From Lachnospiraceae bacterium UBA3401 (lineage in GTDB: Bacteria; Bacillota; Clostridia; Lachnospirales; Lachnospiraceae), in the NCBI GenBank assembly GCA_002358575.1, contig DEPD01000111.1, positions 3,890-67,889 on the forward strand: 64,000 bases of DNA, written 5' to 3'. The translations under genes and the position numbers were made by a program. Position 1 is the first letter of the stretch, and each line of letters begins with the position of its first letter. Shown one piece after another: positions 9,323 to 18,335 of this stretch. Below the pieces are notes generated by a model. The model searched no databases and was not told where the DNA came from. It saw nothing but the letters and a program-made list of their open reading frames with translations.

Positions 9323-11358
9323 GCTGTCACCATTCCTACTGATTGTAATTCAACGTTTGAATCGATCTCATTATAAGATACTACCACCAAATCTTTGTAA
9401 TAGTCTTCTGTAAGTCTCTTGAAATACATTCTGACAATCGGTGAGGTAATCACAATCGGATTCTTGCCAAGCTTTTCTAACTTCCCAACTTCTGATTCCA
9501 CAGAAGCCATGATTGTCTTTGTCTTCTCTGGGTCAAGAGTCAGATAAGCGCCCTGTTCTGTCTGTTTTACACTGCCCATAATCTCCTGCTCTAATCCTGG
9601 ATCAAGCGTAACCACACTTGTCGTCTCGTTCATTGGAAAATACTTGTTGGAGATGGCACGTTTCAAACTCTGTCTCACATACTCTGTCAAAATATCGGTA
9701 TCTCTAGTAGACGCTGCATGATCGGCAAGCGTCTCAAAAATTGTGACCAGATCGCGCACGGAAATGCCTTCTTTTAGTAAATTCTGTAGCACTTTCTGGA
9801 TATCTCCAAGTCCCAAAAGCTTTGGCACAAGCTCATCCACAAGAGAAGGATTGGTTTCTTTGACATTGTTGACAAGATTTTGCACATCCTGTCTTGTGAG
9901 CAGATCTGCGAGATACTGTCTGATAATCTCTGTCAAATGTGTCGCTATAATAGACGGCGGGTCTACAACTGTATATCCCACGCTCTCTGCACGCTCTCTC
10001 TGATTCTCTGTAATCCAGATTGCCGGCAGATGGAATGACGGTTCAAAAGTGGGGATTCCTGAAATTTCCTCCTCCACAAAACCAGGATTCATTGCCATAT
10101 AATGGTCAAATAATATCTCGCCCTCACTTACCTGAATGCCTTTAATCTTAATAATATATTGATTCGGATTTAGCTGAATATTATCGCGCAGGCGGATAAT
10201 CGGCACCACTGTACCAAGTTCCAGCGCTATCTGCCTACGGATCATAACTACGCGGTCCAAAAGATCCCCACCCTGATTGACATCCGCAAGTGGTATAATA
10301 CCATAGCCAAACTCCAATTCGATTGGGTCTACCTGCAGCAGGGAATTAACATTTTCTGGTTTTCGAATCTCATCGGCAGTATCCTCCTCCATATCTGTCT
10401 CCGCCTCAATCCCTGCCACTTCAATTGTGGAGGCAATCATGCGTCCGCACACAATAAAAATAATTCCCAGAATAACGAAAATCAAAGGATTAAGTGGAGT
10501 CACCAATCCCAAAAACGCAAGCACTGCACCTACCATGTACAATACTTTTGGTATTCCAAAAAGCTGATTTACAAGCACAGTTCCAAAGTCTGCTTCTTTC
10601 GATCCCTTTGTAACCAAAATACCAGTTGATAATGAGATAAGAAGAGACGGAATCTGGCTTACCAGTCCATCACCAATTGTAAGAATTGTATACTTGTCTG
10701 CCGCAGCACCAATATCCATACCCTGCCGCACAACACCCATAATAATACCGCCAATAATATTTACAAAAGTAATAATCAGACCTGCAGTTGCATCTCCCTT
10801 TACATACTTAACAGCACCATCCATAGATCCAAAAAAGCTCGCCTCCTGCTGAAGCTTTTCACGCTGAACCTTCGCTTCTTCGTCAGTGATGGCACCTGTA
10901 TTTAAATCCGCATCAATAGCCATCTGCTTTCCTGGCATTGCATCCAACGTAAATCTAGCAGTTACCTCAGCAACACGTTCAGAACCTTTGTTAATAACCA
11001 CAAACTGCACGATAATCAAAATAATAAACACGACAATACCAATGACAAGATCGCCGCCGCCTACGAAATTACCAAATGTCGCAACGACATTTCCCGGATT
11101 TCCTGTCGACAAAATCAAACGGGTCGATGACACGTTGAGAGCGATTCTGAATATCGTTGTAAACAACAAAACCGTTGGATAAAATGACAAATCCAAAACT
11201 TCCTTGGTAAACATTGTAGTGAACAGGATCGTAAACGCAAGCGAAATATTGATTGCTAACAGCACATCCAGCATAGTACTGCTGATTGGTACGATCAACA
11301 TGATGATAGCGCCAAGTAAATAGAGAGCAACGCCTATGTCTGCCTTCTTCATCTTCAT
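9319..11358 (-). CDS. flhA: Flagellar export gate protein FlhA
   Basis: FlhA is the large export-gate subunit that uses proton motive force and docks substrate-chaperone complexes. The 679-residue protein has about eight membrane segments in its first half, the FHIPEP-family cytoplasmic loop (SRVAEVTARFTLDAMPGKQM, residues ATLDAMPGKQMAID), and the large cytoplasmic domain. A good ribosome site (AAGGGGG) lies 9 bases before ATG 11358. A terminator and about 150 AT-rich bases separate it from flhB, so it heads a third transcription block. Confidence 0.97.
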   Translation of the reverse strand: MKMKKADIGVALYLLGAIIMLIVPISSTMLDVLLAINISLAFTILFTTMFTKEVLDLSFYPTVLLFTTIFRIALNVSSTRLILSTGNPGNVVATFGNFVGGGDLVIGIVVFIILIIVQFVVINKGSERVAEVTARFTLDAMPGKQMAIDADLNTGAITDEEAKVQREKLQQEASFFGSMDGAVKYVKGDATAGLIITFVNIIGGIIMGVVRQGMDIGAAADKYTILTIGDGLVSQIPSLLISLSTGILVTKGSKEADFGTVLVNQLFGIPKVLYMVGAVLAFLGLVTPLNPLIFVILGIIFIVCGRMIASTIEVAGIEAETDMEEDTADEIRKPENVNSLLQVDPIELEFGYGIIPLADVNQGGDLLDRVVMIRRQIALELGTVVPIIRLRDNIQLNPNQYIIKIKGIQVSEGEILFDHYMAMNPGFVEEEISGIPTFEPSFHLPAIWITENQRERAESVGYTVVDPPSIIATHLTEIIRQYLADLLTRQDVQNLVNNVKETNPSLVDELVPKLLGLGDIQKVLQNLLKEGISVRDLVTIFETLADHAASTRDTDILTEYVRQSLKRAISNKYFPMNETTSVVTLDPGLEQEIMGSVKQTEQGAYLTLDPEKTKTIMASVESEVGKLEKLGKNPIVITSPIVRMYFKRLTEDYYKDLVVVSYNEIDSNVELQSVGMVTA

Positions 11359-11412
11359 GTCTTTTTTCCCCCTTAACTCCTTTTAATCCCTTATCAATAA
11401 TCCCCTGTTTTT

Positions 11413-11441
11413 CTTATATCATATTATCGCACAATTAACAT
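11413..11441 (-). promoter_or_regulatory. Possible extended -10 promoter for flhA block
   Basis: The minus strand carries TGATATAAG (a TGn-TATAAG extended -10) at 11413-11421. The -35 region about 17 bases upstream is poor. The whole stretch 11359-11510 is very AT-rich and lies below the flhB terminator, so some promoter is expected here. The exact site is uncertain. Confidence 0.4.
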
Positions 11442-11510
11442 AATTTGTATATAATAATTTGTAAATTTTTTAACTTTTTTTATTTTTTATATTACTTACA
11501 CAATTTAAAA

Positions 11511-11549
11511 CAAAAAACTCTGTGCTTTTTTACCTACAAACACAGAGTT
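11511..11549 (-). terminator. Intrinsic terminator after flhB
   Basis: On the minus strand AACTCTGTG pairs with CACAGAGTT (9 bp) across a 16-base loop and is followed by TTTTTG. It begins about 25 bases after the flhB stop and divides flhB from flhA, genes that are joined in one operon in Bacillus. Confidence 0.85.
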
Positions 11550-11573
11550 CTATATGCTTTTTAATATTGTACT

Positions 11574-12686
11574 CTAAATCTTTCCCTGCATTTTGTATAC
11601 CATAGCAAGGACTTCCGCCACAGCCTGATACAGTTCTGGTGGCACTTCCTGTCCAACATCCACATTGGCATATAGCATACGAGCGAGTGGTTTATTCTCC
11701 ACAATCTCCACATTGTTCTCCCGCGCAATCTCCTTAATCTTCTGCGCCACATAATCCGCACCTTTTGCAAGAACCACCGGCGCAGAGCCAGTCATGGCAT
11801 CATACCGAATTGCAACTGCATAGTGTGTTGGATTGGTGATTACAACATCCGCCCTTGGCACATCCTGCATCATACGCCGCTGCGATGCCTCACGCATCTT
11901 ACTCCGAATTTTACCTTTAATCTGCGGATCACCTTCTGAATTTTTATACTCGTCCTTGACTTCCTGCTTAGTCATCTTAATATCATTTTTAAATTTATGG
12001 CGCTGATAAAACAGGTCTGCAAATGCAATCAGCATAAACACCAAAGAAATCTTAAGACCTGTGTCGATCACCACATTGCCAATGAGTTCGATTGCCTGGT
12101 TGAGTGGCATTCCATAAAACTGTACCAGATAGACCCACTTATCCTTGACTGTCGAGTACACTACTGCCATAATCAAAATAATTTTTGCGATGGATTTAAT
12201 CAGTTCAATAATCTTCTCCTTAGAAAACAAGCGCTTCATGCCTGAAATCGGATTAAATTTACTAAATTTGGGGCGCAGTGGTTTTGTTGAAATCTGAAAC
12301 TTAAATTGCATCATATTGATGCCAATCGCTATCACAATACCAATAATAAAAAATGGAAGCAACTGTTTTAACAATTCCAGATATACATTGTTAATTAGAA
12401 CTTTATAGTCTTCCCTGACAATGCGCCCGCTCCAGAAAGTTGTATACTCTGGCATCTTCCCATAAATTTCCCCAAACAGCTTCATAAAGTTCACGCCCAT
12501 ATGACCAACCCAGAACTTTAAGATTAAAAAGAGTGCGATCAGCTCCACACCGCTTGACAATTCCTTGCTTTTGGGAACTTTACCATCTTTACGGGTATCT
12601 GACTTCTTTTTTGCAGTCGGCTCTTCTGTCTTCTCTCCACCAGGACCTTCCTGTGCAAAAAATTGTAAGTTATATTCTAATATCAC
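11574..12686 (-). CDS. flhB: Flagellar export switch protein FlhB
   Basis: FlhB switches export specificity from rod/hook proteins to filament proteins, together with FliK. The 370-residue protein has an N-terminal basic stretch (GEKTEEPTAKKKSDTRKDG), four membrane helices and the C-terminal cytoplasmic domain with the self-cleavage motif NPTHYAVAIRY. It starts with GTG at 12686, overlapping the fliR stop, with GGAGGG six bases upstream. It is the last gene before the terminator at 11511-11549. Confidence 0.96.
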   Translation of the reverse strand: MILEYNLQFFAQEGPGGEKTEEPTAKKKSDTRKDGKVPKSKELSSGVELIALFLILKFWVGHMGVNFMKLFGEIYGKMPEYTTFWSGRIVREDYKVLINNVYLELLKQLLPFFIIGIVIAIGINMMQFKFQISTKPLRPKFSKFNPISGMKRLFSKEKIIELIKSIAKIILIMAVVYSTVKDKWVYLVQFYGMPLNQAIELIGNVVIDTGLKISLVFMLIAFADLFYQRHKFKNDIKMTKQEVKDEYKNSEGDPQIKGKIRSKMREASQRRMMQDVPRADVVITNPTHYAVAIRYDAMTGSAPVVLAKGADYVAQKIKEIARENNVEIVENKPLARMLYANVDVGQEVPPELYQAVAEVLAMVYKMQGKI

Positions 12687-13465
12687 ATCATGCCCTCCAC
12701 TATTGATACCATCATCTGCTGTATCTGTGTTGTAATAAAATTGCAGACGTCTGGAAGCAATGTCACTGTTATCATAATAACACTAAGTCCTGCGAGCAGT
12801 TTGAGCTGAATACCAACCGAAAACATGTTCATCTGTGGCGCAAGCTTTGCCAAAAGTGCAAGAATAATATTCATCAACGTAATACTGGCAAATACTGGCA
12901 GGCAAATCCGAAAACCAATGATAATGTAATTGCTCAAAAAAACAATCAAGTTTTCCAGCAGGCGGTCTGTATTGATACGTGCTCCACCAATTGGCACTAA
13001 TATAAATGTTTCCATCAATGCCTTGAGCAAAAACCGATGTAGTCCAGTCGTATATAAAATCAGCATTACACCATACTGTAACAAAGCACCTGTGATAGAA
13101 GTCTGTTCATTGGTCGTAGGGTCAAATACATTTGCCATAGATAACCCTACCTCCATATCTATAATTCTTCCCGCAAATAAAACAATGGAAGTACACATTT
13201 GAGCTGCCAAACCAATGAGCAGACCCACCGACACTTCCTTTAGTACAACCGTACAAAATCCCAGTACAGTATTGTATTCTGGATAAATATGTTCTGGACC
13301 AAAATAGTACATAATATAAGCTAGGAACACACTCAATCCTACTTTTACATGGTTGGGCACACCTTTTGTGCTAAAAAAAGGAGCGACAAACACAAAGGAT
13401 GCAACCCGCACAAATATAAACAGAAAATACTCCAACTCCGACAGCGGAAATGATAAATTTACCAT
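12683..13465 (-). CDS. fliR: Flagellar export apparatus protein FliR
   Basis: FliR is an integral membrane subunit of the FliPQR export gate core. The 260-residue protein has about six hydrophobic segments. The family text ASFVFVAPFFSTKGVPNHVKVGLS near the start (split here as ASFVFVAPFF then GVPNHVKVGLS), and GRIIDMEVGLSMANVFDP in the middle, is characteristic. It lies between fliQ and flhB, and its stop overlaps the flhB start. Confidence 0.95.
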   Translation of the reverse strand: MVNLSFPLSELEYFLFIFVRVASFVFVAPFFSTKGVPNHVKVGLSVFLAYIMYYFGPEHIYPEYNTVLGFCTVVLKEVSVGLLIGLAAQMCTSIVLFAGRIIDMEVGLSMANVFDPTTNEQTSITGALLQYGVMLILYTTGLHRFLLKALMETFILVPIGGARINTDRLLENLIVFLSNYIIIGFRICLPVFASITLMNIILALLAKLAPQMNMFSVGIQLKLLAGLSVIMITVTLLPDVCNFITTQIQQMMVSIVEGMM

Positions 13466-13480
13466 TGCCAGCTCCTTCCA

Positions 13481-13750
13481 CTATCTGATATACAGGGCAA
13501 AATTCTGATATAAATCAGTCATATAGGTTACCATATTATTTAACATCCAGTCTCCTAGAACCATCAGACAGATAAACATTCCTACAATTTTAGGAACAAA
13601 GGTAAGCGTCTGTTCCTGAATGGAAGTCACTGTCTGAAAAATACTGATAGACAAACCAATCACCAATGATACAATCAATGGCGGAGCAGCAGTTTTTAGG
13701 ACTACAAACAGCCCCTCTTTCATTACATCAGTCACCATTTCTACGGTCAT
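13481..13750 (-). CDS. fliQ: Flagellar export apparatus protein FliQ
   Basis: The 89-residue protein has two membrane helices, the standard FliQ length and layout. The text LIVSLVIGLSISIFQTVTSIQ and EQTLTFVPKIVGM is the conserved family core. It forms the export gate with FliP and FliR. It is 38 bases below fliP and 15 above fliR. Confidence 0.95.
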   Translation of the reverse strand: MTVEMVTDVMKEGLFVVLKTAAPPLIVSLVIGLSISIFQTVTSIQEQTLTFVPKIVGMFICLMVLGDWMLNNMVTYMTDLYQNFALYIR

Positions 13751-13788
13751 TGAATCACCTTACCTTTCCAATCACTAAAACCTTAATC

Positions 13789-14691
13789 TTAATAAAATGT
13801 TTGCACAAGATACACAATCACCAGATTCCATCCATCTGCCAGCACAAACAGCAAAATCTTAAATGGCATGGAAATCGTTGTCGGCGGAAGCATCATCATA
13901 CCCATACTCATCAGCACTGACGCAACAACCATATCAATAACAATAAATGGAACATAAATCATAAATCCTATGATAAAAGCAGTGCGAAGCTCACTGACAA
14001 TAAAAGAAGGAATCAGTACTGAAGTTGGTACTTGCGCCTCCGTCTCACCATCCCATGCCACATTGGCAATCTGCATAAAAGCATTGATGTCTCCTCGCTG
14101 TGTCTGTTCAAACATAAAATGCCTCATTGGAGCTGCTGCAACACTACAGGCTTCCTCAAAGCCAATTTCCCCTGCGTCATACGGTATAATCGCTTCTGTA
14201 TAAACCTTCCCAAACACCGGCTGCATAATAAAAAACGTCAAGAACAAAGCAATTGCAATCAACACCTGATTTGGCGGCGCCGACTGTGTATTTAAAGCTT
14301 GTCTTGTAAAATGCAGGACAATCAAAATTCTTGTAAATGATGTGATCGTCACCAGAAGAATTGGCAAAACAGCGATAGCTGTCAATATCAGTAGTATCCT
14401 CAGTGTCCCGCTCAGTTCTCCATTTCCACTGTCATAGGTGATTGTAAGATTATTTGCAATATTCAGTTTCTGAAGGTCTTCTCCTGTCTGGGCAGTACCA
14501 GGATCATTAATATTTGTCCTGTTCTCATCTCCCTGCTGATTGTCAATCACTGCTTCTGCTGCGGCACCGTCGTCACTGGTTGCCTTTGCCACCAAAACAT
14601 CCGTCAATAATATGACAAAAACCATACAGACCATATATATAATTTTGCGAAACTCCCGCCCAATATTGTATTTTCTGCATTTATTCTTCAT
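13789..14691 (-). CDS. fliP: Flagellar export apparatus protein FliP
   Basis: FliP forms the pentameric core of the flagellar export gate. The 300-residue protein begins with a signal peptide-like segment (IIYMVCMVFVILLTDVLVAKA), which is cleaved in many FliP proteins. A short polar stretch follows, then four membrane helices with family text TSFTRILIVLHFTRQALNTQ, APPNQVLIAIALFLTFFIM and MGMMMLPPTTISMPFKILLF. It lies between fliO and fliQ in the usual order. Confidence 0.96.
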   Translation of the reverse strand: MKNKCRKYNIGREFRKIIYMVCMVFVILLTDVLVAKATSDDGAAAEAVIDNQQGDENRTNINDPGTAQTGEDLQKLNIANNLTITYDSGNGELSGTLRILLILTAIAVLPILLVTITSFTRILIVLHFTRQALNTQSAPPNQVLIAIALFLTFFIMQPVFGKVYTEAIIPYDAGEIGFEEACSVAAAPMRHFMFEQTQRGDINAFMQIANVAWDGETEAQVPTSVLIPSFIVSELRTAFIIGFMIYVPFIVIDMVVASVLMSMGMMMLPPTTISMPFKILLFVLADGWNLVIVYLVQTFY

Positions 14692-14736
14692 ATAATATTA
14701 TCCTTATCCAGTGACCTGCATACACAAAAAAACTCT

Positions 14737-15102
14737 TTATTGCTGTTTTTTGAATTTGTCAAAAATTTCTTTGAAATTCATATTGATCGCTGGTCCCGTC
14801 TCCGCTTTGTTCCATGTCAAAATATCTTCTTTTGTCATTTCTCCAAGCAAAGTAACTGTGTCCTTGCAGACTACATAGGAAAAATATTTTTCACCTATCC
14901 TCACAACTTGTATATATTTGGTTGGCGCTATCTTAAAGTTTTCCAACACCTCTACATTAGAACCTGCAAGTCTCCCTTTTTGAAGACCTGCAGTTAGTTT
15001 TGTAGAAAAATATGTAAGGGCCAATACAAATATAAATATTAGAATTACCGTTAACAATTGTACAATAGAGTCAAACCTATTTGATGTCGATGTCAATAGC
15101 AT
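14737..15102 (-). CDS. fliO: Flagellar biosynthesis protein FliO/FliZ-like
   Basis: The 121-residue protein has one membrane helix (about 13-34, FDSIVQLLTVILIFIFVLAL) and a small cytoplasmic beta domain (SNVEVLENFKIAPTKYIQVVRIGEKYFSYVVCKDTVTLLGEM, given here in part: FKIAPTKYIQVVRIGEKYF). FliO proteins are poorly conserved and help assemble FliP. Identity rests on this topology and the position between cheY and fliP. Confidence 0.85.
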   Translation of the reverse strand: MLLTSTSNRFDSIVQLLTVILIFIFVLALTYFSTKLTAGLQKGRLAGSNVEVLENFKIAPTKYIQVVRIGEKYFSYVVCKDTVTLLGEMTKEDILTWNKAETGPAINMNFKEIFDKFKKQQ

Positions 15103-15109
15103 AACTTTT

Positions 15110-15472
15110 CTATCCTACAACTTTCTTAACCGCCTCCAGAACACGTTCCGCTTGAAACGGCTTTACTATAAAGTCCTTTGCACCAGACTGAATCGCTTCG
15201 ATTACCATTGCCTGCTGTCCCATTGCAGAACACATAATAACATTGGCACCCGGATCAATTCCCTTGATTGCCTTAAGCGCCTGGATTCCATCCATCTCCG
15301 GCATGGTGATATCCAGAAGTGTCAAGTCGGGAGATGCCTCCTTGTACTTGTCAACTGCTATTTTACCATTCTCAGCCTCCGCAGCAATCTCATATCCGTT
15401 CTTTGTCAAAATATCTTTTATCATCATTCTCATGAAAGCAGCATCATCTACGATCAGAATTCTCTTTGCCAT
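15110..15472 (-). CDS. cheY: Chemotaxis response regulator CheY
   Basis: CheY carries the chemotaxis signal from CheA to the motor switch. This is a single receiver domain of 120 residues. The acidic pair is in ILIVDDAAFM, the phospho-acceptor is Asp54 in LTLLDITMPEMDG, the switch Ser lies in VIMCSAMGQQ and the conserved Lys in FIVKPF. It lies between fliY, which encodes a CheY-P phosphatase, and fliO, as in Bacillus. Confidence 0.96.
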   Translation of the reverse strand: MAKRILIVDDAAFMRMMIKDILTKNGYEIAAEAENGKIAVDKYKEASPDLTLLDITMPEMDGIQALKAIKGIDPGANVIMCSAMGQQAMVIEAIQSGAKDFIVKPFQAERVLEAVKKVVG

Positions 15473-15524
15473 AATAAATCTTGTCCTTTCTACATTTGAA
15501 CTTTACATTTTTTAAAATTATCCA

Positions 15525-16739
15525 TTATTTGATTATTTCCATAATCCTCACACCAAAACTTTCCTCAATCACCACGACCTCGCCTTTTGCGACAAACTTA
15601 CCATTTACAAGCACGTCAATCGGCTCACCTGCGATCTTGTCAAGCTCTATAATCGTACCTGGGGCAAACTCCAAAATATCTGAAATAGATTTGCTGGTTC
15701 TTCCCAGCTCTACAGTTACCTCCAGAGGAACATCTCTAATCAGGCCTATGCTCTCGGCACTTACCATCTCCCCCTGTCCCTGTGCAAAATTTTGGAACTG
15801 TGCGGGCTGTATATTTACATTGGGCATTCCATACCCCATCTGTGGCGGCATTCCATAACCGCCCTGTGGCATTCCCATCTGTGGCGGATAACCATAGCCG
15901 CCTTGCTGCATTCCCATATCCATACCACCTTGTGGCATTCCCATTTGCTGCTGCATTCCCATATCTGGCATAGGTGCCGGAACGGGCGCCGGACTTGGTG
16001 TCGGTGCGGGCGCTGGTGCTGGTGCTGGCTCTGAGATACCTCCCATCTGCTGTGCCATAAAAGTCTCATAAACCGACTTTGCAAAATCAAGAGGATACAA
16101 CTGCATCAGCGTAGAGTCTACTAGATCATCTATCTGCATTCTAAATGAAATTTTTACAAATCTGTCCTCAAGAAACGGTGAAAGTTCTCGCGGTTCCTTA
16201 GAATGTAGGTCAACAAGACTTGCCTCTGGCGGGCTGATGTCGATTGTCTTGCCAAGCATGGATGAAAGTGAAGTCGAGGAAGAACCCATCATCTGGTTCA
16301 TCGCCTCAGAAATCGCACTCAGATGCAATTCGCTGAGTTCTCCGTCAATATTGGTACCGTCCCCTCCCATCATTAGGTCCGTGATCACTTTAACATCATG
16401 CTCTTTTAACACCAAAATATTTGTACCATTCAATCCGACAGTATACTTAATCTGAATAAAAACACAAGGTCTTTCATAGGCATTGAGCACATCCTGCCAA
16501 GTACACATTTCTACAATTGGTGTTGTAATATTTACTTTTCTGTTCACTAATGAAAACAGAGTCGTGGCAGAAGTGCCCATACTGATATTGGCTACCTCTC
16601 CTATCGCATCTTTTTCTATATCGGTGAGATCGTCTCCTGTCGAAGAAGACGTTGTTGAATCCGACGCTCCAGAATCCGCTGACAGATCCACACCATTCAA
16701 CAATGCATTGATTTCATCCTGAGATAACATGCCATCCAT
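15525..16739 (-). CDS. fliY: Flagellar switch protein and CheY-P phosphatase FliY (FliN fusion)
   Basis: FliY is the Gram-positive switch subunit that joins a CheC-like phosphatase to a FliN domain. The 404-residue protein starts with a short EIDALL-type peptide (MLSQDEINALLNGVD). A CheC-like domain follows with IGEVANISMGTSATTLFSL and LSAISEAMNQMMGSSSTSL. Next is a long linker (about 235-325) rich in Ala/Pro and then Met/Gly/Gln/Pro with repeated GMPQGG units. The C-terminal FliN domain reads PLEVTVELGRTSKSISDILE. The low-complexity linker is unusually long. It starts four bases after fliM. Confidence 0.95.
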   Translation of the reverse strand: MDGMLSQDEINALLNGVDLSADSGASDSTTSSSTGDDLTDIEKDAIGEVANISMGTSATTLFSLVNRKVNITTPIVEMCTWQDVLNAYERPCVFIQIKYTVGLNGTNILVLKEHDVKVITDLMMGGDGTNIDGELSELHLSAISEAMNQMMGSSSTSLSSMLGKTIDISPPEASLVDLHSKEPRELSPFLEDRFVKISFRMQIDDLVDSTLMQLYPLDFAKSVYETFMAQQMGGISEPAPAPAPAPTPSPAPVPAPMPDMGMQQQMGMPQGGMDMGMQQGGYGYPPQMGMPQGGYGMPPQMGYGMPNVNIQPAQFQNFAQGQGEMVSAESIGLIRDVPLEVTVELGRTSKSISDILEFAPGTIIELDKIAGEPIDVLVNGKFVAKGEVVVIEESFGVRIMEIIK

Positions 16740-16743
16740 TGTC

Positions 16744-17724
16744 TTATTCCTCCTCCCTCACTACTGATGTTATCCTTACTGCATATGCCTCTTTGCTTGC
16801 GCCAGGCACAGCACTAAATTTCTTAATATCCCCCACATACACATCCAGTTCGTCATCAACTTTTGAATCAAGTCGTATGATATCTCCTACTTGTATATTT
16901 ACAAAGTCGTTCACTGTGATAACACTCTTTCCAAGCACCGCCTTAACAGGAACATCCACTCTGCGTATCATCGATTCAATAAACTGCTCATAGTCCTCGT
17001 CATCCATTTTTTGCAGACTTGAATACCAGAACTTGGTATTCAATCTGTCCATTACAGACTCCAACGTAAAAAACGGAAGACATACATTCATCAAACCTTC
17101 AACATCGCCAATCTTGACATTCATGGTCACAAGCGCCACCATGTCGCTCGGTGAAATAATCTGTGCAAACTGTGGATTCGTCTCAATCCTTTCCAGATAT
17201 GGATTAACTTCCGCCACATTCTTCCACGGTTCCCGAAGCAACTGCATACAGATTACCATGATTCTCTCAATGATGCTCATTTCTATTTCTGTAAAGTCTC
17301 TTGCCTTTTCCAATGATTCTCCCCTGCCGCCAAGCATCCGGTCTATAATCGCATATCCCAGACCACTTGTCAGCTCCATAATAATGGAGCCAGGCATCGG
17401 TGAAAAATTGACAACTGTGAGCAACACTGGATTTGACAAAGCATTGGAAAACTCTGCGAAGGTTACCGTCTCAGAACTCGCAACACTGACCTGTACATTT
17501 TTTCTGAGATATACCGGCAGATTGGTTGATAGCAGTCTTCCATAATGGTCAAAAATCATATTCAATGTTCTTAAATGTTCTTTTGAGAATTTTGCAGGCC
17601 GAGTGAAGTCATAATTTTTCGCCTGTCGCTCGTCCTTCTCCTGCATATCCTCCACATCCAGTTCACCAGAACTTAACGCTGCCAGCAAACTGTCTATTTC
17701 GCTTTGAGATAATACCTCTCCCAT
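16744..17724 (-). CDS. fliM: Flagellar motor switch protein FliM
   Basis: FliM binds CheY-P and controls the direction of rotation. The N-terminal CheY-P-binding peptide is EVLSQSEIDSLLAAL, followed by the FliM middle domain (LRTLNMIFDHYGRLLSTNLP) and the C-terminal SpoA domain (VPVKAVLGKSVITVNDFVNI). The frame reaches GTG 17736, but ATG at 17724, eight bases after GGGGGTGA, is the better start and gives 326 residues. Confidence 0.96.
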   Translation of the reverse strand: MGEVLSQSEIDSLLAALSSGELDVEDMQEKDERQAKNYDFTRPAKFSKEHLRTLNMIFDHYGRLLSTNLPVYLRKNVQVSVASSETVTFAEFSNALSNPVLLTVVNFSPMPGSIIMELTSGLGYAIIDRMLGGRGESLEKARDFTEIEMSIIERIMVICMQLLREPWKNVAEVNPYLERIETNPQFAQIISPSDMVALVTMNVKIGDVEGLMNVCLPFFTLESVMDRLNTKFWYSSLQKMDDEDYEQFIESMIRRVDVPVKAVLGKSVITVNDFVNIQVGDIIRLDSKVDDELDVYVGDIKKFSAVPGASKEAYAVRITSVVREEE

Positions 17725-17805
17725 GTAGTTAATCACCCCCTACATATTCATAATTCTGTCCATTATATCCCCTTATTTATCCTGTCTCTATGTATCTACC
17801 AATTC

Positions 17806-18318
17806 TCAATTATATAAGAAATTATAGGATACACCATAAATAAATGTAGAATCAAATCGTTCCTGAATCTTTTTAAGAATCTCCTGCTTGATTGGTTCGG
17901 AGTTGGTTCTTGCCTCATCCACAGTATAATTGCCCATAACTGCAAACACAATATCTTTTATGATTCCATCCATATCTGCCATTGTCTCGGAGTACTTCTT
18001 GTAATCCTTGTTCTTAGAATCCATAGACAATGACACGCTGCCAACTGCATAGTGATCCTCGCCATCTTCCCCCTTCTTCAAAGGAATTGTCAGCTCCCCT
18101 TCAACATTGTGGACCGCAGTGTCCGCCATAGATACCGTCGGCGTCAAATTAGAATCCGGCAATCCATTGATTTCAATCCCGACAATTGTGGCAATATCCG
18201 CCACCAAGGATGCGGTCTTCTTGGACGCACTCGACACACTCACCATCATAATTGCCGACAGCACAATGTTGACAACAAGCAGTGCCAGAATGATAATTGA
18301 TAACAGATTACGTTTCAT
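17806..18318 (-). CDS. fliL: Flagellar basal body-associated protein FliL
   Basis: FliL is a single-pass membrane protein that associates with the stator units. It has a basic N-terminus, one membrane helix (about 5-27, LLSIIILALLVVNIVLSAIM) and an extracytoplasmic domain. An ATG at 18336 is in frame, but ATG 18318 has AAAGGGG eight bases upstream and gives 170 residues (MKRNLLSIII). It lies between motB and fliM. Confidence 0.88.
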   Translation of the reverse strand: MKRNLLSIIILALLVVNIVLSAIMMVSVSSASKKTASLVADIATIVGIEINGLPDSNLTPTVSMADTAVHNVEGELTIPLKKGEDGEDHYAVGSVSLSMDSKNKDYKKYSETMADMDGIIKDIVFAVMGNYTVDEARTNSEPIKQEILKKIQERFDSTFIYGVSYNFLYN

Positions 18319-18335
18319 TTTATTTTCCCCTTTCA

